DNA of 64,000 bases from Molossus alvarezi (taxonomy: Eukaryota; Chordata; Mammalia; Chiroptera; Molossidae): assembly GCA_037176705.1 (NCBI GenBank), contig CM073887.1, positions 56,071,001 to 56,135,000 of the forward strand, in the 5' to 3' direction. The notes beneath the pieces are model-generated. The model was not told where the DNA came from and searched no databases. It worked only from the letters and a program-made list of their open reading frames with translations. Position numbers and translations under genes: made by a program. Within the stretch, counting starts at the first letter, position 1, and every line of letters starts with the position of its first letter. Of this stretch, positions 1-11,815 are shown piece after piece.

Positions 1-380
1 TTCAGTACCCTTTTATCATAAATTATAAATTTTAGTAGGGAGAAAATCAGGCAGGACAGAGTAGAACTGAGCAGCACTATGAAACAGCTGGATTTAGTTG
101 TAATTTATGGAATACTTCATCAACAATCAAATACACATTCTTTTCAAGTTCACATAAAACATTCAGCAAGGCAACATATTCTTGGACATAAAACATACCT
201 TAAAGTTAAAAAAAAATCATAAAAAATATACTCTTGGATTGCACTAGAATTAATCTAGAAATCAGTAATAGAAAGATAGTTGAAAATCCCCCAAATACAT
301 GAAGAGTCAACAACACACACAAATAACACCCAGGATCAAAGAAGATGACTCAAGAGAAATAAAAAATTATTAAAATAATT
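1..380. other. AT-rich DNA, nothing recognised
   Basis: AT-rich sequence with no long reading frame, no clear repeat consensus and no RNA gene that I can recognise. It ends where a VES SINE begins. Confidence 0.4.
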
Positions 381-592
381 TTATTCTTTATTAATTTTAG
401 AGAGAGAGGAAGGGAGAGGGAGAGAGAGAGAGATAGAAACATTGGTGAGAGAGAATATCGATTGGCTGCCTCCTGCATGCTCCCCACTCGGGATTTGGCC
501 CACAAACTGGGCATGTGCCCTAACTGAGAATCAAACCTGCGACCTCTTGGTGCATGGGTCTACTCTCAACCACTGAGCCACACTGGCTGGGC
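381..592 (-). mobile_element. VES-type SINE
   Basis: A tRNA-derived bat SINE in reverse orientation. It shows the A-rich tail as T-rich sequence, then the AGAGAG tract, then the reverse-complemented tRNA-like head ending in CTGGCTGGGC. It abuts the 3' end of an antisense L1, so target-site duplications (TSDs) are not obvious. It belongs to the older sub-type without the CCTCGGGTGAGGATA tail. Confidence 0.85.
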
Positions 593-1348
593 CCAATTTG
601 TACTTCTTAATCTCATCACCCTTTTCATCCAGCTCCCCAATCCCCTGCCCATCTGGCAACCATCAGTTTGTTTTCTGTATCTATAAATCTGTTTCTGTTT
701 TGCTAGTTCATTTATTTTGTTCTTTAGATTCTACATATAAGTGAAATCACATGGTATTTGTCTTTCTCTGTCTGACTTATTTCACTTAGTATAATACCCT
801 CTAGGTCCATTCATGTTATTGCAAATACTAAGATTTTATTCTTTTTAATGGCTGGATAATATTCCATTATATACATGTACCACTTATTCTTTATCTAATC
901 ATCTAGTGATGGGTACCTAGGTTGCTTTCATATATTGGCTATTGCAAATGCTGCAATAAACATAGGAGTGCATATATCTTTTCAAATTAGTGTTTTGGAT
1001 TTCTTCGGATAAATACCCAGAAGTGAAATTGCTTAGTCATAATTTTTTGAGGACCTTCCACACTCTTTACCTAGTGGCTGCCCCAATGTGCAACTAGTCC
1101 CTCCAACAATGTATGAGGGTTCCTTTTTCTCCACATTCTCACCAACAGTTGTTTTCTGTTGACTTACTGATGATAGCCTTTCTGACAGGTGTGAGATGAT
1201 ATCTCATTATGGTTTTAATTTGCTGATTTGCATTTCTCTGATGATTAGTGGTGTTGAGCATCTTTTCATATGTCTATTGGCCATCTGTATGTCCTCTTCG
1301 GAGAAATCCAGATCTTCTGCCCCTTTTTAAATCAAATTGTTTCTTGGA

Positions 1349-1379
1349 TGTGTGTGTGTGTATGTGTGTGTGTGTGTGT
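1349..1379. repeat. (TG)n microsatellite
   Basis: A short dinucleotide TG run with one TATG interruption, inside the antisense L1. Confidence 0.9.
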
Positions 1380-1507
1380 TGAGTTGTATGAAGTTTTAAA
1401 ATAAATTTTGGATATTAACCCTTTATCAAATGTATTATTGGTGAATATCTTTTTTTCTATGAAAAAATTTTAACTTGTTGTAGACCCGTTTGTTAATTTT
1501 ATCTTTT

Positions 1508-1738
1508 TCTTCTTTTATCCTCACCCGAGTACATTTTTGCATTTATCTTCAGATAGAGTGGGAGAGAGAGAGAGGGAGGAAGAGAGAGACAGACACATCG
1601 AGTAGTTGCCATCCACACAACCCCAACCAGGGGCGAGGACAAACTGCAACCGAGGTACGTGCCCTTAGCGGAAACTGAACCAGGAACTCTCTGACCTGTG
1701 AGCTGACACTGTAACTGCTGAGCCAAACCGGCCAGGGC
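1508..1738 (-). mobile_element. VES-type SINE with TSD
   Basis: A full-length reverse-orientation SINE whose tail carries the TCCTCACCCGAG (GAGGATA-type) motif of the younger sub-type. The 15-bp duplication TTAATTTTATCTTTT flanks it at 1493-1507 and 1741-1755. It inserted into the older L1, which resumes on the other side. Confidence 0.92.
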
Positions 1739-2734
1739 TATTAATTTTATCTTTTGTTTCCTTTGCCTACGGAGATATATCAGAAAAAATATTACAAAGA
1801 GCAGTGTTAGAGAGTTTACCACTAAACACTTCTAGACGTTTTCTTCTAGTTTTATAATTTGGGAGTCTTACATTTAAGTCTTTAATCCATTTTGAGTTTA
1901 TTCTTGTATATGGTGTAAGAAAGTTGTCTAGTTACATTTTTTTTTTTTTTGCATGTATCTGTCCAATTTTCCAACACTATTTATTGAATAGGCTATCTTT
2001 ACCCCATTGTGTATTCTTGCCTTCTTTGTCATAGATTAATTGACAATATAGACATAGATTTATTTCTGGGCTCCCTATTCTGTTCCTTTGATCTATGTAT
2101 CTGTTTTTATGCCAGTATCATGCTGCTTTGATTACTACTGCCTTGCAGAATACTTTGATATCAGGTAGCATAATACATTCAACTTTGTTCTTCTTTTTCA
2201 AGATTGCTGAGGCTATTTGGAGACTTTTGTAGTTCCATATTAACTTTGTAATAATTTGTTCTAGTTCTTTGAAAAAAGCCACTGGTATTTTGATAGGGAT
2301 TAGATTACTTTGGGTAGTATGGATATTTTAATCATGCTAATTCTTCCTATCCATGAGCATGGTATATGCTTCTATTTATTTATATCTTCCTCAGTTTCTT
2401 TCTAATGTCTTATAATTTTCTAAGTACAGGTTTTTTACCTCCTTCCTGCCATTTCTCTTTTTGGTTTCTATAGTTCTCATGTTGTTTTTAATTCCCTAGT
2501 ACTTTATTATAGCTTTTTTTTTCACATTGAAATAAATATTTTTAATGTAACATTTCAATTTTTAAATGACTTTTTCACTATATATCTAAACTTATTCTTT
2601 TTTAGAGGTGGCTCTGTTCAACATGTACTTCTTGATTTGTTAAAACGAGTCTCAGATTTATACTAGCTTAATTCCAGTGATACAGGGAAATGGTACTCCT
2701 ATCTATACCCCTTAGCAAGTTTTGTAGTATTATT

Positions 2735-2948
2735 ATTTAAAAAAATTTTTTTCCTTTATTGATTTTTAGAGAGAGAAAATGAGGAGAAATAGAAACATCG
2801 ATGAGAGAGAACATCCATTGGCTGCATCCTGCATGCCCCCCACTGGGGATCGGGCCCACAACCTGGGCGTGTGTCCTGACTGGGAATTGAACCAGCAACT
2901 TTTTGGTGCATGGGTCAATGCTCAACCACTGAGCCGCACTGGCTGGAC
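2735..2948 (-). mobile_element. VES-type SINE with TSD
   Basis: A reverse-orientation SINE of the older sub-type, ending in the tRNA-like head (CACTGGCTGGA). The 12-bp direct repeat TGTAGTATTATT flanks it at 2723-2734 and 2949-2960. Confidence 0.88.
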
Positions 2949-3264
2949 TGTAGTATTATTTTTATGCAGATAAAAATTTATGATATAGCCAAATAAAATA
3001 TTTTCTTACATGTATTTACTATCTGTAGTTATTTCATTAGCTCAATACAACTTTGCTACTGCCATGTCCTTTGTGATTTTAATGGCAAACATAGTTCACT
3101 CATGTTGCATTTCTATATATTATAATTTCAATAGCACATTACATACATGCTGTTTTATACAATTCTTTTAACGTCAGTTAAGAAAGAAGAAAATGTGTAT
3201 TGATTTTGTCTATCATAATTATGTAATCACGTATACAGTGTTTTTGTTTCTTTATGTGGATATG

Positions 3265-3620
3265 AATTTCCATCTGGAGCCCCTTGCTTTCAGCCTGAAG
3301 AACTTCTTCAGTAATTCTTGGGGGCAGGTAGGCTATCAGTAAATTCTCTCAGTTTTTGTTGCTCTTGAAAGGTCTTGATTTTGCCTTTATTTTTTACAAG
3401 ATAGTTTTAGTGAATTTAGGACTGTTAGTGGATACATTTCCCCCCACAGTACACTTTGAATATGTTATCCCTCTGCCTTCTGACCTACTTTTTATTTTAT
3501 ATTTTTGCTGAGATGTCACCTGTTAATTTTACTCCTTTTAAGAGTAGAGTCATTTTCCAATTGCTCCCCTCACCCCTCACATTATGGTTCCTACTTTCTT
3601 CTTTGTATGTTTTATCTTTT
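3265..3620 (-). mobile_element. Probable old L1 fragment (ORF1-ORF2 region)
   Basis: Degenerate sequence resembling the antisense L1 region that joins ORF1 to the 3' side. It has a 'gaagaacttcttcagtaattcttg' type stretch, then a 'gatagttttagtgaat' type stretch. No ORF remains. The assignment rests on text similarity to L1/HAL1 copies elsewhere in this window. Confidence 0.5.
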
Positions 3621-5330
3621 GTCAAAAACTAGACGTTTTAGGTAATTTAGTAACTCTGGGTACTGGACCCCTTCCTTCTGGGGATTTCTATTGCAATTTT
3701 CTTATTTGTTTGTTCATTGACTGCCTGGATTATTTTAGTGAAGTCTCTCTACCCCTGTGTTGAGAAGCCTGAGTGTATTAAATTCTGAGTAACCAGATCA
3801 TGGCCTGCTGAATGAAAAGGCACAAGCCAGCCACACGGGGGCAATCAGGTAGCTCCCGGAGCTCCGATCTCCCATTTTGTAATGGGTCTTTTTGATGGAA
3901 TGTGCAGTGTCGGTACCCTCATGCAAAAGTAGCATAATTACAAGATTTAATACTTATAGATAGATACCAGAAACAAAGGTGTGTGGGGGAGGCGCAAAGA
4001 ATCCAGGGAAAAGCAGTCCTGACACCTACATCATCAGCAAGCAGGAGAGAGAGAGCAGGGTAGCAAGCATCTATTACTCATTAGGTGGTTGGGGAGGAGT
4101 CTTTTAAATCAGTGACCCACCACCTAGAAAAAGACCTAGGGACCTAACCTTAGGTCTTTATGTAGGTGTGGAGACTCTGGGTATGAGCAGGGTTGTCACC
4201 CCGTAATATGCCTGGGCAGCAACTTAAAATAGTTGTTTCTCATCACATGTTCAACACTGTTTCAGGAATTGCTTGGGGGGTAAGTAGAGAGCAGAAATAC
4301 TTCAAGTTCTCTTTTCCTGTGATTAACAGTAAAGATTCCCCAAAAAGATAGATATGTACATATGGTTCATTTTGACAGTTGTTAACTCTTTTCTCTGTAT
4401 AATGTGATGAGTTGCAAAATGGTTACATGAGATTGGAGATCACCCCTGATTTGAGCCACGGATATTTGTGGTGTCTTTTGTGTTTTGTGAAGATTTCAAA
4501 ATATGTTTAATTTTTAAAATGTAATTGGCATTTTTTGTGCTGCTATTCAGACTAATGCAATATATACCCCATTAAACTATGCAGTTCCTCCCAACTGGAG
4601 AAAGTTACAGTCACCTGCACTATTCTAAACCATCCTGAGTTTATTCTTCAAGTAGGATGATAACTAAGAATGTCCAGTATAATTTCTCGGTGAAAACCCC
4701 AAAGTGAGCTCCTGGGTATTTAGAAAGTAATCATCCAAGGAATAATTGAGGTGAGTTGCAGACAGATTTATCATTTTGAGTAATATCTTAAAATAGTGTA
4801 AAAGAAGACATAGGAAATTTTTAAATGTCTTTCTATAGTAGGAGAGCTTTTTGTTTCAGGGATCCACAAAGACCCATGGCCCATTTTCTGCTCAGAGGTA
4901 CATTTCCATATGCTTGGACTTCCAGCACATCTCATAGAAGAGGGACAAAGGAAAGCAACTGCTTTGAGTTTTATTAAGGAGCAAAGGAAATGCAGTTATT
5001 TCCATTATTTTAGTGCTAACTCGTGGTTTGGAGGAGTTTAGTAGAAATGACAAGAGCGTCCTTTTGGGGAGATGGAGTGTTCTCTACCTTTCAATGGTAG
5101 TGTTACTATGTATTTGTGAAAATTCACAACTACACTTAAAATAGTATGTATGTATATTCAAAATAATTAATAGAAAACAAACAGTAAAATGCTTTTATAT
5201 TTCAGGAGCATGTTATATTCTCTTGAACCTTGATTTTTGTGTGTTCAACATTTCTTATTTCCAACTTGTGATTCTTCCTAGGAAGAATGGGGACTAAGAA
5301 GGACACAAGCCCCAACATGCCTTTCTTGAA
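3621..5330. other. Unassigned intergenic DNA
   Basis: No gene, RNA or clear transposon boundary recognised. The stretch 3780-4250 is less AT-rich and could be an old LTR, but I find no matching ends or target-site duplication. The remainder is unremarkable AT-rich sequence. Confidence 0.3.
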
Positions 5331-5545
5331 GCCCTGTCTGAATTGAGAAAATAGCCTCTAGGGTTTCACCTGCCCTCACCTCATACACATAACTTGGAGC
5401 AAAGGAAGAGGGCTCCTGGGTCAGTCTTGGGGTTTAAATCATGTTTCCTGTACAGTTATGTAGAAATACTGTGGTTCTAAAACATAAAGGCATAGCCCAC
5501 AGTTCTCCCCAAGTAGAACCTAACTAATTCATAGGCATCAGCATC
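5331..5545. repeat. Segmental duplication block A (first copy)
   Basis: This stretch closely matches 51790-51965. Shared text includes GGTTTCACCTGCCCTCACCTC, the ACACATAACTTGGAGC stretch and GTTATGTAGAAATACTGTGG. It is the left-most block of the DNA that precedes promoter module 3. Here it is separated from the next matching block by about 5 kb of inserted sequence. Confidence 0.85.
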
Positions 5546-5810
5546 ATGCCTTTCCACAGCAGTCCTGAGTCCATTTCCAGCTGCATTTCTGTGTCTGCCT
5601 AGTGGCAAACATCTTAGAAATCCACACCTGTCACACTCTGGAAAATTTCTCTGTGGCCCCTCCGGGGACTGTGAGCGGAGAGGGTGGAAGAAGCAGTGGC
5701 AGAACTCATGTCATGGACACCTGCTCCTCAGCTGCAACAATCCCAGCTGTCCCGGAATTATCTTCTGTATTTGTTTGCTTACAACAAAGTTGACCAATTT
5801 CATTCGTTCC

Positions 5811-5928
5811 TCTCCTCCCCTCCCCTCCCCTCCCCTCCCCTCCCCTCCCCTCCCCTCCCCTCCCCTCCCCTCCCCTCCCCTCCCCTCCCCTCCCCTCCCC
5901 TCCCCTCTCCTCTCCTCTCCTCTCCTCT
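5811..5928. repeat. (CCCCT)n microsatellite
   Basis: A near-perfect pentamer TCCCC array that grades into TCTCC and then into the T-rich tail of the adjacent reverse-orientation VES SINE. It probably arose by expansion in that SINE's A-rich/G-rich tail. Its reading frames give only PLPSP or GGEGR repeats and are not genes. Confidence 0.95.
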
Positions 5929-5929
5929 T

Positions 5930-6187
5930 CTTTTCTTCTTTTAATCCTCACCTGAGGACATTTTTGCATTTTCTTCAGATAGAGACGGAGGGAGAGACAG
6001 AGGAAGAGAAAGAGAGAGAGAGAAACATCAATGTGAGAGAGACATATTGACTGGTTGCCACCCGCACAACCCCAACTAGGGCCGGGGACAAACCGCAACT
6101 GAGGTGCATGTTCTTAGTGGGAACTGAACCTGGAACTCTCTGGTCCGCAGGTCGATACTCTAACCGCTGAGCCAAACTGGCCAGGGC
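5930..6187 (-). mobile_element. VES-type SINE, tail expanded
   Basis: A full-length reverse-orientation SINE with the GAGGACA-type tail motif, AGAGAG tract, CCACCCGCACAACC stretch and tRNA-like head ending in GGCCAGGGC. Its tail side runs into the CCCCT pentamer array. TSDs are obscured by the expansion. Confidence 0.9.
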
Positions 6188-6307
6188 TTGTTCATTTTTC
6201 TTTTTTGAAATAACAAAACAATACTTTTGATTTGCTGTTCCAAAACATAGAGCAAACAAAAAGAACTTCTTTTCTTCTGAGTACTTTAAAATGTATTTAT
6301 AAACCTT

Positions 6308-6344
6308 GTTGTTTTTTTTTTAACTGAGCCATACTGGCCAGGGC
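6308..6344 (-). mobile_element. 37-bp minimal VES fragment with poly(A) and TSD
   Basis: A T-run followed by the reverse complement of only the first ~23 bases of the VES head (AACTGAGCCATACTGGCC plus AGGGC). Perfect 8-bp repeats TAAACCTT flank it at 6300-6307 and 6345-6352. This looks like an independent retroposition of a very short 5' SINE or tRNA-like fragment, not a deletion remnant. Confidence 0.7.
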
Positions 6345-6379
6345 TAAACCTTATTTTCGAGCTGACTTTAGCTTAATTT

Positions 6380-6500
6380 TTTTTTTCTTCTTCCCTCCCT
6401 CCCTCCCTCCCTCCCTCCCTCTCCCTCCCTCCCTCCCTCCCTCCCTCCCTCCCTCCCTCCCTCCCTCTCTTCCTTCCTTCCTTCCTTTCTTTTTCTCTCT
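6380..6500. repeat. (TCCC)n / (TTCC)n microsatellite
   Basis: A tetramer array CCCT grading into TTCC. The overlapping minus-strand reading frame (6368-6706) is a GGRE/EGGR repeat artefact. Confidence 0.95.
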
Positions 6501-6519
6501 TTTCTAGTTAAGCAGTTAA

Positions 6520-8380
6520 ACATTCTTTTGGCACAACCTTGTCTCACTGGTGAAATCACTTTATCTGTTACTTTAAACCTCACTGTAAAAATTGACCAAC
6601 TTTGGGGAAACAAAAGCTCTAGAATCTGACCAAATAACAGACACTCTATTAGTATGCCCCCCCCCCCCCGACTCCTATACCATAGAGGCATTAGCAGCCT
6701 CTTCACATGCCCCTAGAGTCTCTAAATAACCATAACTTGTCTAGTACATTCTGATGCAAAAAAAAAAACCTGTTCTCAGCCTCGTGCTAACCCACATTAG
6801 AGCAGCCACTACTGGCAATAGACACCGTCTTTCTGGTAAAGGGAGGCTCTCACCAGCCCTAAGCTGATGATCCAAATGTAGCCAGCCTTTCATTTTTTCC
6901 TTAGGTCATGAAAGAGCAGGCTTACTTCACCACACAGGCATCCTCATTGAGAAGATACTGGTACCCATATTACAGAGTCGAAAAAGATGTACTCTGACAT
7001 ATCTCATCTGTAGGAGGAAGTATGATTCCTAGTTCTCCAACTGATACAATTGTTCTGGAGAAAAGCATTCATTTTCTAGATATTTGGCCACATGGGGTGT
7101 CCCTTGGGATCACATAAGCGACCAAGAGAGTTTGTATACTTTATGGAGAGTGTGCCACCAAGACACCTGATGGGGTCCAGTAGAGAGGTATTGCATTCTG
7201 TCCCCAGATCAAACAGGCCATTCCTGATCAAAGATGGCACCCAAGCATCAACTCAGTCAGATTCTAGCAGTCATGCAAGCACCACAGGATGCCCTGGCCA
7301 GGAGTCAAACTCATCTGCACTTTTTACAGATCCTTTGGCCGCTGCCAGTGAGCTTGCTGTCTGGTCTCACCAATAGCAACAAAACTGCTCATCAATTACC
7401 CAAGTACAAATCATTGTGATCCTTAACTCTTCACATATTAGACATCAATTGGCAGAGGCTCATTTCAAGCCTCAGTGTGGTAAGTTGACTTGAACTTCTG
7501 AGACTCATACCTTGGCCCTGTAAGCCCATGTAATATAAAATCACCAAAGGGCCTCTGCCCTACGGATCTAGGCAGAAGCAAAGGAATTCCCTCCTCCTAA
7601 TGGCTAATGGCTAATTTAGTGACTGACCAAGTGCTCCTGATATGAAAAACACACTTCTGGTAGTATAATCAATTGACTGAATTCCCAGAATGAGGAAAGG
7701 GCCCCTATGGCTAATGGCAAATAGTTTTTATGGACCCTTTATCCCCTCTGTGGGCTACTTTGCCATGATTGGACCATGTTAGATATTTACATAGACAAAT
7801 TATTTACTTATGCTATCTGGAGCAAATGTAGGACTACCCACGATGTTATGTTGTGATCAACTCATTTCTCCAAATATACAACACTGGGCTCTTTGAAAAA
7901 GCATGTAAGAGAACTTTTACCTCTCTTAGGTCCCAGGCTGCTGCCCTCATAGAAGCCAGAATGGCTTACTTAGGCAAATCTTGCTACCTTCTAATAGGTC
8001 TTCATGTTGTTCAAGACAGTTAGATTCAACCCCAGTTTTTAGGACCCATATCTTTGTTCTGATCATGAGGCTTCCTGGCACTTTATAATTAGAAGCATTT
8101 TATGCTAGACATTTCTGTCAAAAATTGTCACTCTCCCAGGTCTTTGGTTGATTGTAATAGTGCCCATGACCCATCATTCTTATGTCCAGTCTTCTGCCCA
8201 ACATCAGTTGTAATATTTTATTTTGAGGCCCCCACCTTCAAAACACCATCTGGCCCATCTCAATATAAATGTACTGTTTTACTACCAATTGTACTTACAT
8301 TATCTTGTAGTTGGAATCATTGGCACTGACCTGGGCATACATGATGTCATTCAATAAACTCATATCATTAATGCCAATGA
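6520..8380. other. Unassigned, partly ERV-like DNA
   Basis: No intact gene. The stretch 6900-7400 reads in pieces like degenerate retroviral pol on the plus strand, but stops and frameshifts are frequent and no diagnostic catalytic motif survives. The ERV suggestion is weak. The frames at 7092-7376 and 8102-8329 match nothing I recognise. A C-run lies near 6657-6669. Confidence 0.3.
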
Positions 8381-8392
8381 AGAAATGTCCAA

Positions 8393-9018
8393 TATGATTT
8401 CACTCATATGTGGAATCTAATAAATAAAATAAATTAACAAACAAAATAGAAACAGTCTCATAGACAGAGAACAGACTGACAACTGTTTGAAGGGAGGGGG
8501 GTTGAGGGGCTAGGTGAAAAAGGTAAAGAGAGCCTCAGCTGGTTTGGCTCAGCAGTCAGAGCGATGGCCCATGGACCAAAGGGTCATGGGCTCAATTCCT
8601 GGTCAAGGGCACATACCTGGGTTGCATGTTTGATCCCTGGACCCAGTCGGAGCACGTGTAGGAGACAACCAATCAATGTGTCTCTCTCACATTGATGTTT
8701 CTCTCTCTTTCCCTCCCACTGAAAATCAATGGAAGAATATCCTCACATGAGGATTAACAACAACAACAACAAATCAAGAGATTAAGAAAAAGAAAACTTA
8801 TAGACACAAACAACAGTATGGTGATTACCAGAGGGAAAAGGGGCTAGGGGAAGGTAAAAGAGAGTATGGGGGGAATAAATGGTGATGGAAGGAGATTTGA
8901 CTTTGGGTGGTGAACACACAATACAATATACGGGTGATGCATTATAGAATTGTACACCTGAAACCTATATAATTTTATTAACCAATGCCACTCCAATAAA
9001 CTCAATTTAAAATAAAAA
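8393..9018 (+). mobile_element. 5'-truncated LINE-1 3' end with TSD
   Basis: Sense-strand L1 3' UTR, with the 'atgtggaatctaataaa' and 'gtacacctgaaacctatata' landmarks, ending in an A-rich tail. The 12-bp repeat AGAAATGTCCAA flanks it at 8381-8392 and 9019-9030. A VES SINE at 8532-8772 interrupts it. Confidence 0.88.
8532..8772 (+). mobile_element. VES-type SINE
   Basis: A forward SINE with head GCCTCAGCTGGTTTGGCTC, the TC-rich region, the CCTCACATGAGGATTA tail and an (AAC)n end. It sits inside the L1 3' UTR, which resumes with ATTAAG directly after the tail. TSDs are short and degraded. Confidence 0.88.
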
Positions 9019-9030
9019 AGAAATGTCCAA

Positions 9031-10440
9031 ATGCTTAAAACCCATGCAGCAGACAGCTAATGTTGTAGATGTTTTCTATGAAGAAAAAGTGCCTGGTAGC
9101 CCCAAATGACCACTTTGAGTAGGACTATTTATTGGCCACCTAGGAAATGATCTCAAAGAGGCTGCTTCCTGCATATGAGTACACTGGCAATGTGCTACCA
9201 ATAACTCCACAGTGAGATACCAAATTAAAAATAAACCACAAATTAAGTACTTTTAATAACAACAAAGTAAACAATGACACCACTAAAGTAATTGAACAGA
9301 GCTCTGAAACTAACTGACATATTTTTCTGGATCTCTCCAGTGTCCTTGGTTGGTTAGATTCAATGTTATTTAAGGTTTCTCAATCTTAATTGTAAGTTGG
9401 TTGTAATTTCACATAGCCTTTAAAATTCATATTCATACAATTAAATATTTATAAATTCATGTAAATAAGATGGGACATCATTCAGTCAACAAACATCAGG
9501 AGTAAACTTAAGGAAGATACTAACTCCATTTTGATGTTTGATTTTGAATGAGGTTTAGATACCTGCTCACCCTGATGGGCCCACATTGGGTAAAAATGTT
9601 AGCATGTTGATAGATGCCCAGATTTAGGTAGAAACTCCAAACCTGTCCTCATTCTAGGGTAAATGCAAAAGATTTTTGTGAGGGTGGAAAAGGAAAAATT
9701 ACTTGAGTTGTTTATGAAAATTTCCTGTTGGTGCTGACAAACTTAAGTTAGTCTTGGTTATATATACTTGTTTTTTATCTTTCTCTAGGTAAAAATCTAT
9801 AATCATCAGTCCTTATGATCAGGATGTTTGTTTATTGCTGACTTCTCAAAACAGCATGGTTTTGCCCATTCCAAAAATGCAAGAAATAAGATGTGTAAAA
9901 AAGTTCTTCTGAAATGGCTACCCCAGCTCCATTGAAAAATGGCCCCACTTATGGGAATTTTGTTCTTTCCCCCTTTTGATCATGAAAGCATCACTTATCA
10001 ACCACTGGAGTGAGGTTTGTTGTTATTTTTCTTGTTGTTGTTGTTCACGTTGTGATTTTTTATCACCAGGAAGGCCCTTACTAATATAACATGTCTGATG
10101 TAGAAGGAAAAGTGGTTTCCTTGTGAGCTTTTAGGCCACATTTGTGCAAAAAGAGTAATAAAATGTAGGAATGTTTGTCATCAATTCCTATAGAATAAAC
10201 AAAGATTAGCAAAGTTCAGTACATTTGGTCTTTTATTTGTCCATTTGAGGTCCCATAAATATTAGAAATTAGTTCAAAACTTTAGGGTACTATTGTTCAT
10301 GTGTAGTTCTTACAGCAATATGAAAGCATGTAGAAGCAGAGTTTAATAATAACAATTATTTCTAAATTTACAAGCAGGTCACTAATTTCAAAATGTAGAA
10401 TAGTTCTAAACCATGAGGTTAACCCTGAGCATGGCCAACT
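9031..10440. other. Unassigned AT-rich DNA
   Basis: No gene, RNA or recognisable element. A short GTT repeat lies near 10018-10050. It separates two blocks of the segmental duplication and is absent from the copy at 52 kb, so it is either an insertion here or a deletion there. Confidence 0.35.
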
Positions 10441-10469
10441 AAACAGATCAAAAGATCAAAAGCTTCTAA

Positions 10470-11240
10470 GGGCCCCTGTTGTTTGATTTGGTGTAATTGT
10501 GTTGCAGTTAGTTTTGAAGAACTTATCTAAGTACAACAGGTGGTATTAGCAATTGAGCAAACACCATGTTTTTCTGCTCTGCTAATTTACCATCGGGAAA
10601 AATTCTGTTGTCTAAAATAACCTAAGCAAATGAACTTAAAGAATTTTTTGAGCAGCTTTTGCTTTGGTGGTAGATTAGGCAATTACCCCCAAAGTTCTGG
10701 ACAAATTTCTGACCATATATTCATTTGTGCCAATACTCAAACATGAAAATAAATTCTCAAAAATCTTATTCCTTTATTGTTAGAAACACTACCAGGTGAT
10801 TCTTATAAACTGTAAATTTAAGGGTGATGTCTAATGCCATAAGGGTGATTGAATGTGTAATGAAATAGGCATAACCAATGATCGTACTGTATAATACCTT
10901 CCATGTTAATAAAGATTTAAGCAATGTGTCCCCCATAGATTTTTCTAAGTGAAAGTAAAAATAAATCCCAGTTGAATTATGATAATAAGACTGATTGTGT
11001 CAAGGATTGGAAGGATGTGAACAATTAAGGTTATCTACTGGTGGAGTTAAATTATATTGACATAAGATAAAAGTTGCAGAGAAACCCTGGGATGCTTTGC
11101 AGGCTTGATGTTAAATTTTTACAAATGTTACCTCTTAAATCTCTGGAGGTTACATTGATTAGGCATGAAGCTCTACAAGGAGCCCAGGGAAGTCTCACAT
11201 GATATCTCAACAGTTCAATCATCTTATAGCTTTAGCACCA
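10470..11240. repeat. Segmental duplication block B (first copy)
   Basis: Collinear match to 52005-52960. Examples are AAGTACAACAGGTGGTATTAG against AAGTACAACAGGTATTACTAG, the TTCTGTTGTCTAAAATAACC stretch, and GTGTAATGAAATAGGCA. It holds the unoccupied site (TTCTGGAC, 10695-10702) that corresponds to the SPIN insertion in the other copy. Confidence 0.9.
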
Positions 11241-11422
11241 TCTTCTTAGAAAGCTCTTCACCATGAGAGTCAAGTGAAGGACAAAGCAAATGACAAAACA
11301 GAGATCCATGTAAACCACTAACTTGTTCACCCGTGGAAGTCACAAGAGTAGAATTAAGAAAAGCCAGAGTCCAGTGACACTAGTACAAATTTTTGGACTA
11401 CATTTCTGCTGTCTGGAACTTT

Positions 11423-11779
11423 TTAGTGGATCAGGGTATCTACCACAATCTGGTCACCACACCACCTTTGAGAGACCCACTTTGCCCATACAAAACCATC
11501 CCTAATAGTCCTTAACTTTGGACTTGCGACATTCTGGACTAGTTCTGTTTTCAGTTGTGGATGAATGTAATGTATACAATAAATCATCTCTTCTGCTGTA
11601 TTAGCTGAAGAAAAAACAACAGTATAATTAATACACAAAGTTAGGGGAGGAATGGTGGAAAGATTGGTAATTAAATGTTTTAAAGGATCTTTAGATTCCT
11701 GTACAGAGAGGCTTCTGATGACAAATCCAACCATTTCAAGAATTTTCTCTGAATGCAAGGGATTAGGATATGAGGACAA
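11423..11779 (-). other. Open frame of 118 codons, unrecognised
   Basis: A minus-strand open frame in AT-rich DNA. Its right half overlaps a block also present at 52980-53145, where the frame is not kept, so it is unlikely to be a conserved gene. The composition and lack of recognisable motifs fit an old ERV or a random frame. Listed only because it is one of the longer non-L1 frames. Confidence 0.15.
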
Positions 11780-11815
11780 TGGACATATCTTTCCAGGAGA
11801 AACTAAGAATAGAGA
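11640..11815. repeat. Segmental duplication block C (first copy)
   Basis: Matches 52980-53145 (GATTGGTAATTAAATGTT against AATTGGTAATTAAATGTT, then the AGGATCTTTAG and CCAGGAGAAACTAA stretches). About 400 bp between blocks B and C here (11241-11639) is absent from the other copy. Confidence 0.8.

Larger units (their letters stand above)
594..2515 (-). mobile_element. Old LINE-1 3' half, antisense
   Basis: This reads as the reverse complement of the L1 3' UTR and the C-terminal half of ORF2. Recognisable stretches include the 'tccattgtgta'-like and 'cctctagg' landmarks that recur in the other L1 copies of this window. No long ORF survives. A TG microsatellite (1349-1379) and a VES SINE (1508-1738) interrupt it. 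The copy is clearly older than the L1s at 19.9 and 28.8 kb, which match one another better. Confidence 0.8.

Noticed and set aside
3780..4250. Possible solo LTR
   Set aside because: The composition is suggestive, but I found no TG...CA ends, no polyadenylation signal in place and no target duplication.
5684..6098. Several overlapping proline/serine-rich and glycine/arginine-rich open frames
   Set aside because: They are translations of the CCCCT pentamer array and the adjacent SINE, open only because the repeat unit contains no stop.
5811..6500. Regularly spaced repeats that could suggest a CRISPR-like array
   Set aside because: Units are 4-5 bp with no unique spacers. These are simple microsatellites in a vertebrate genome.
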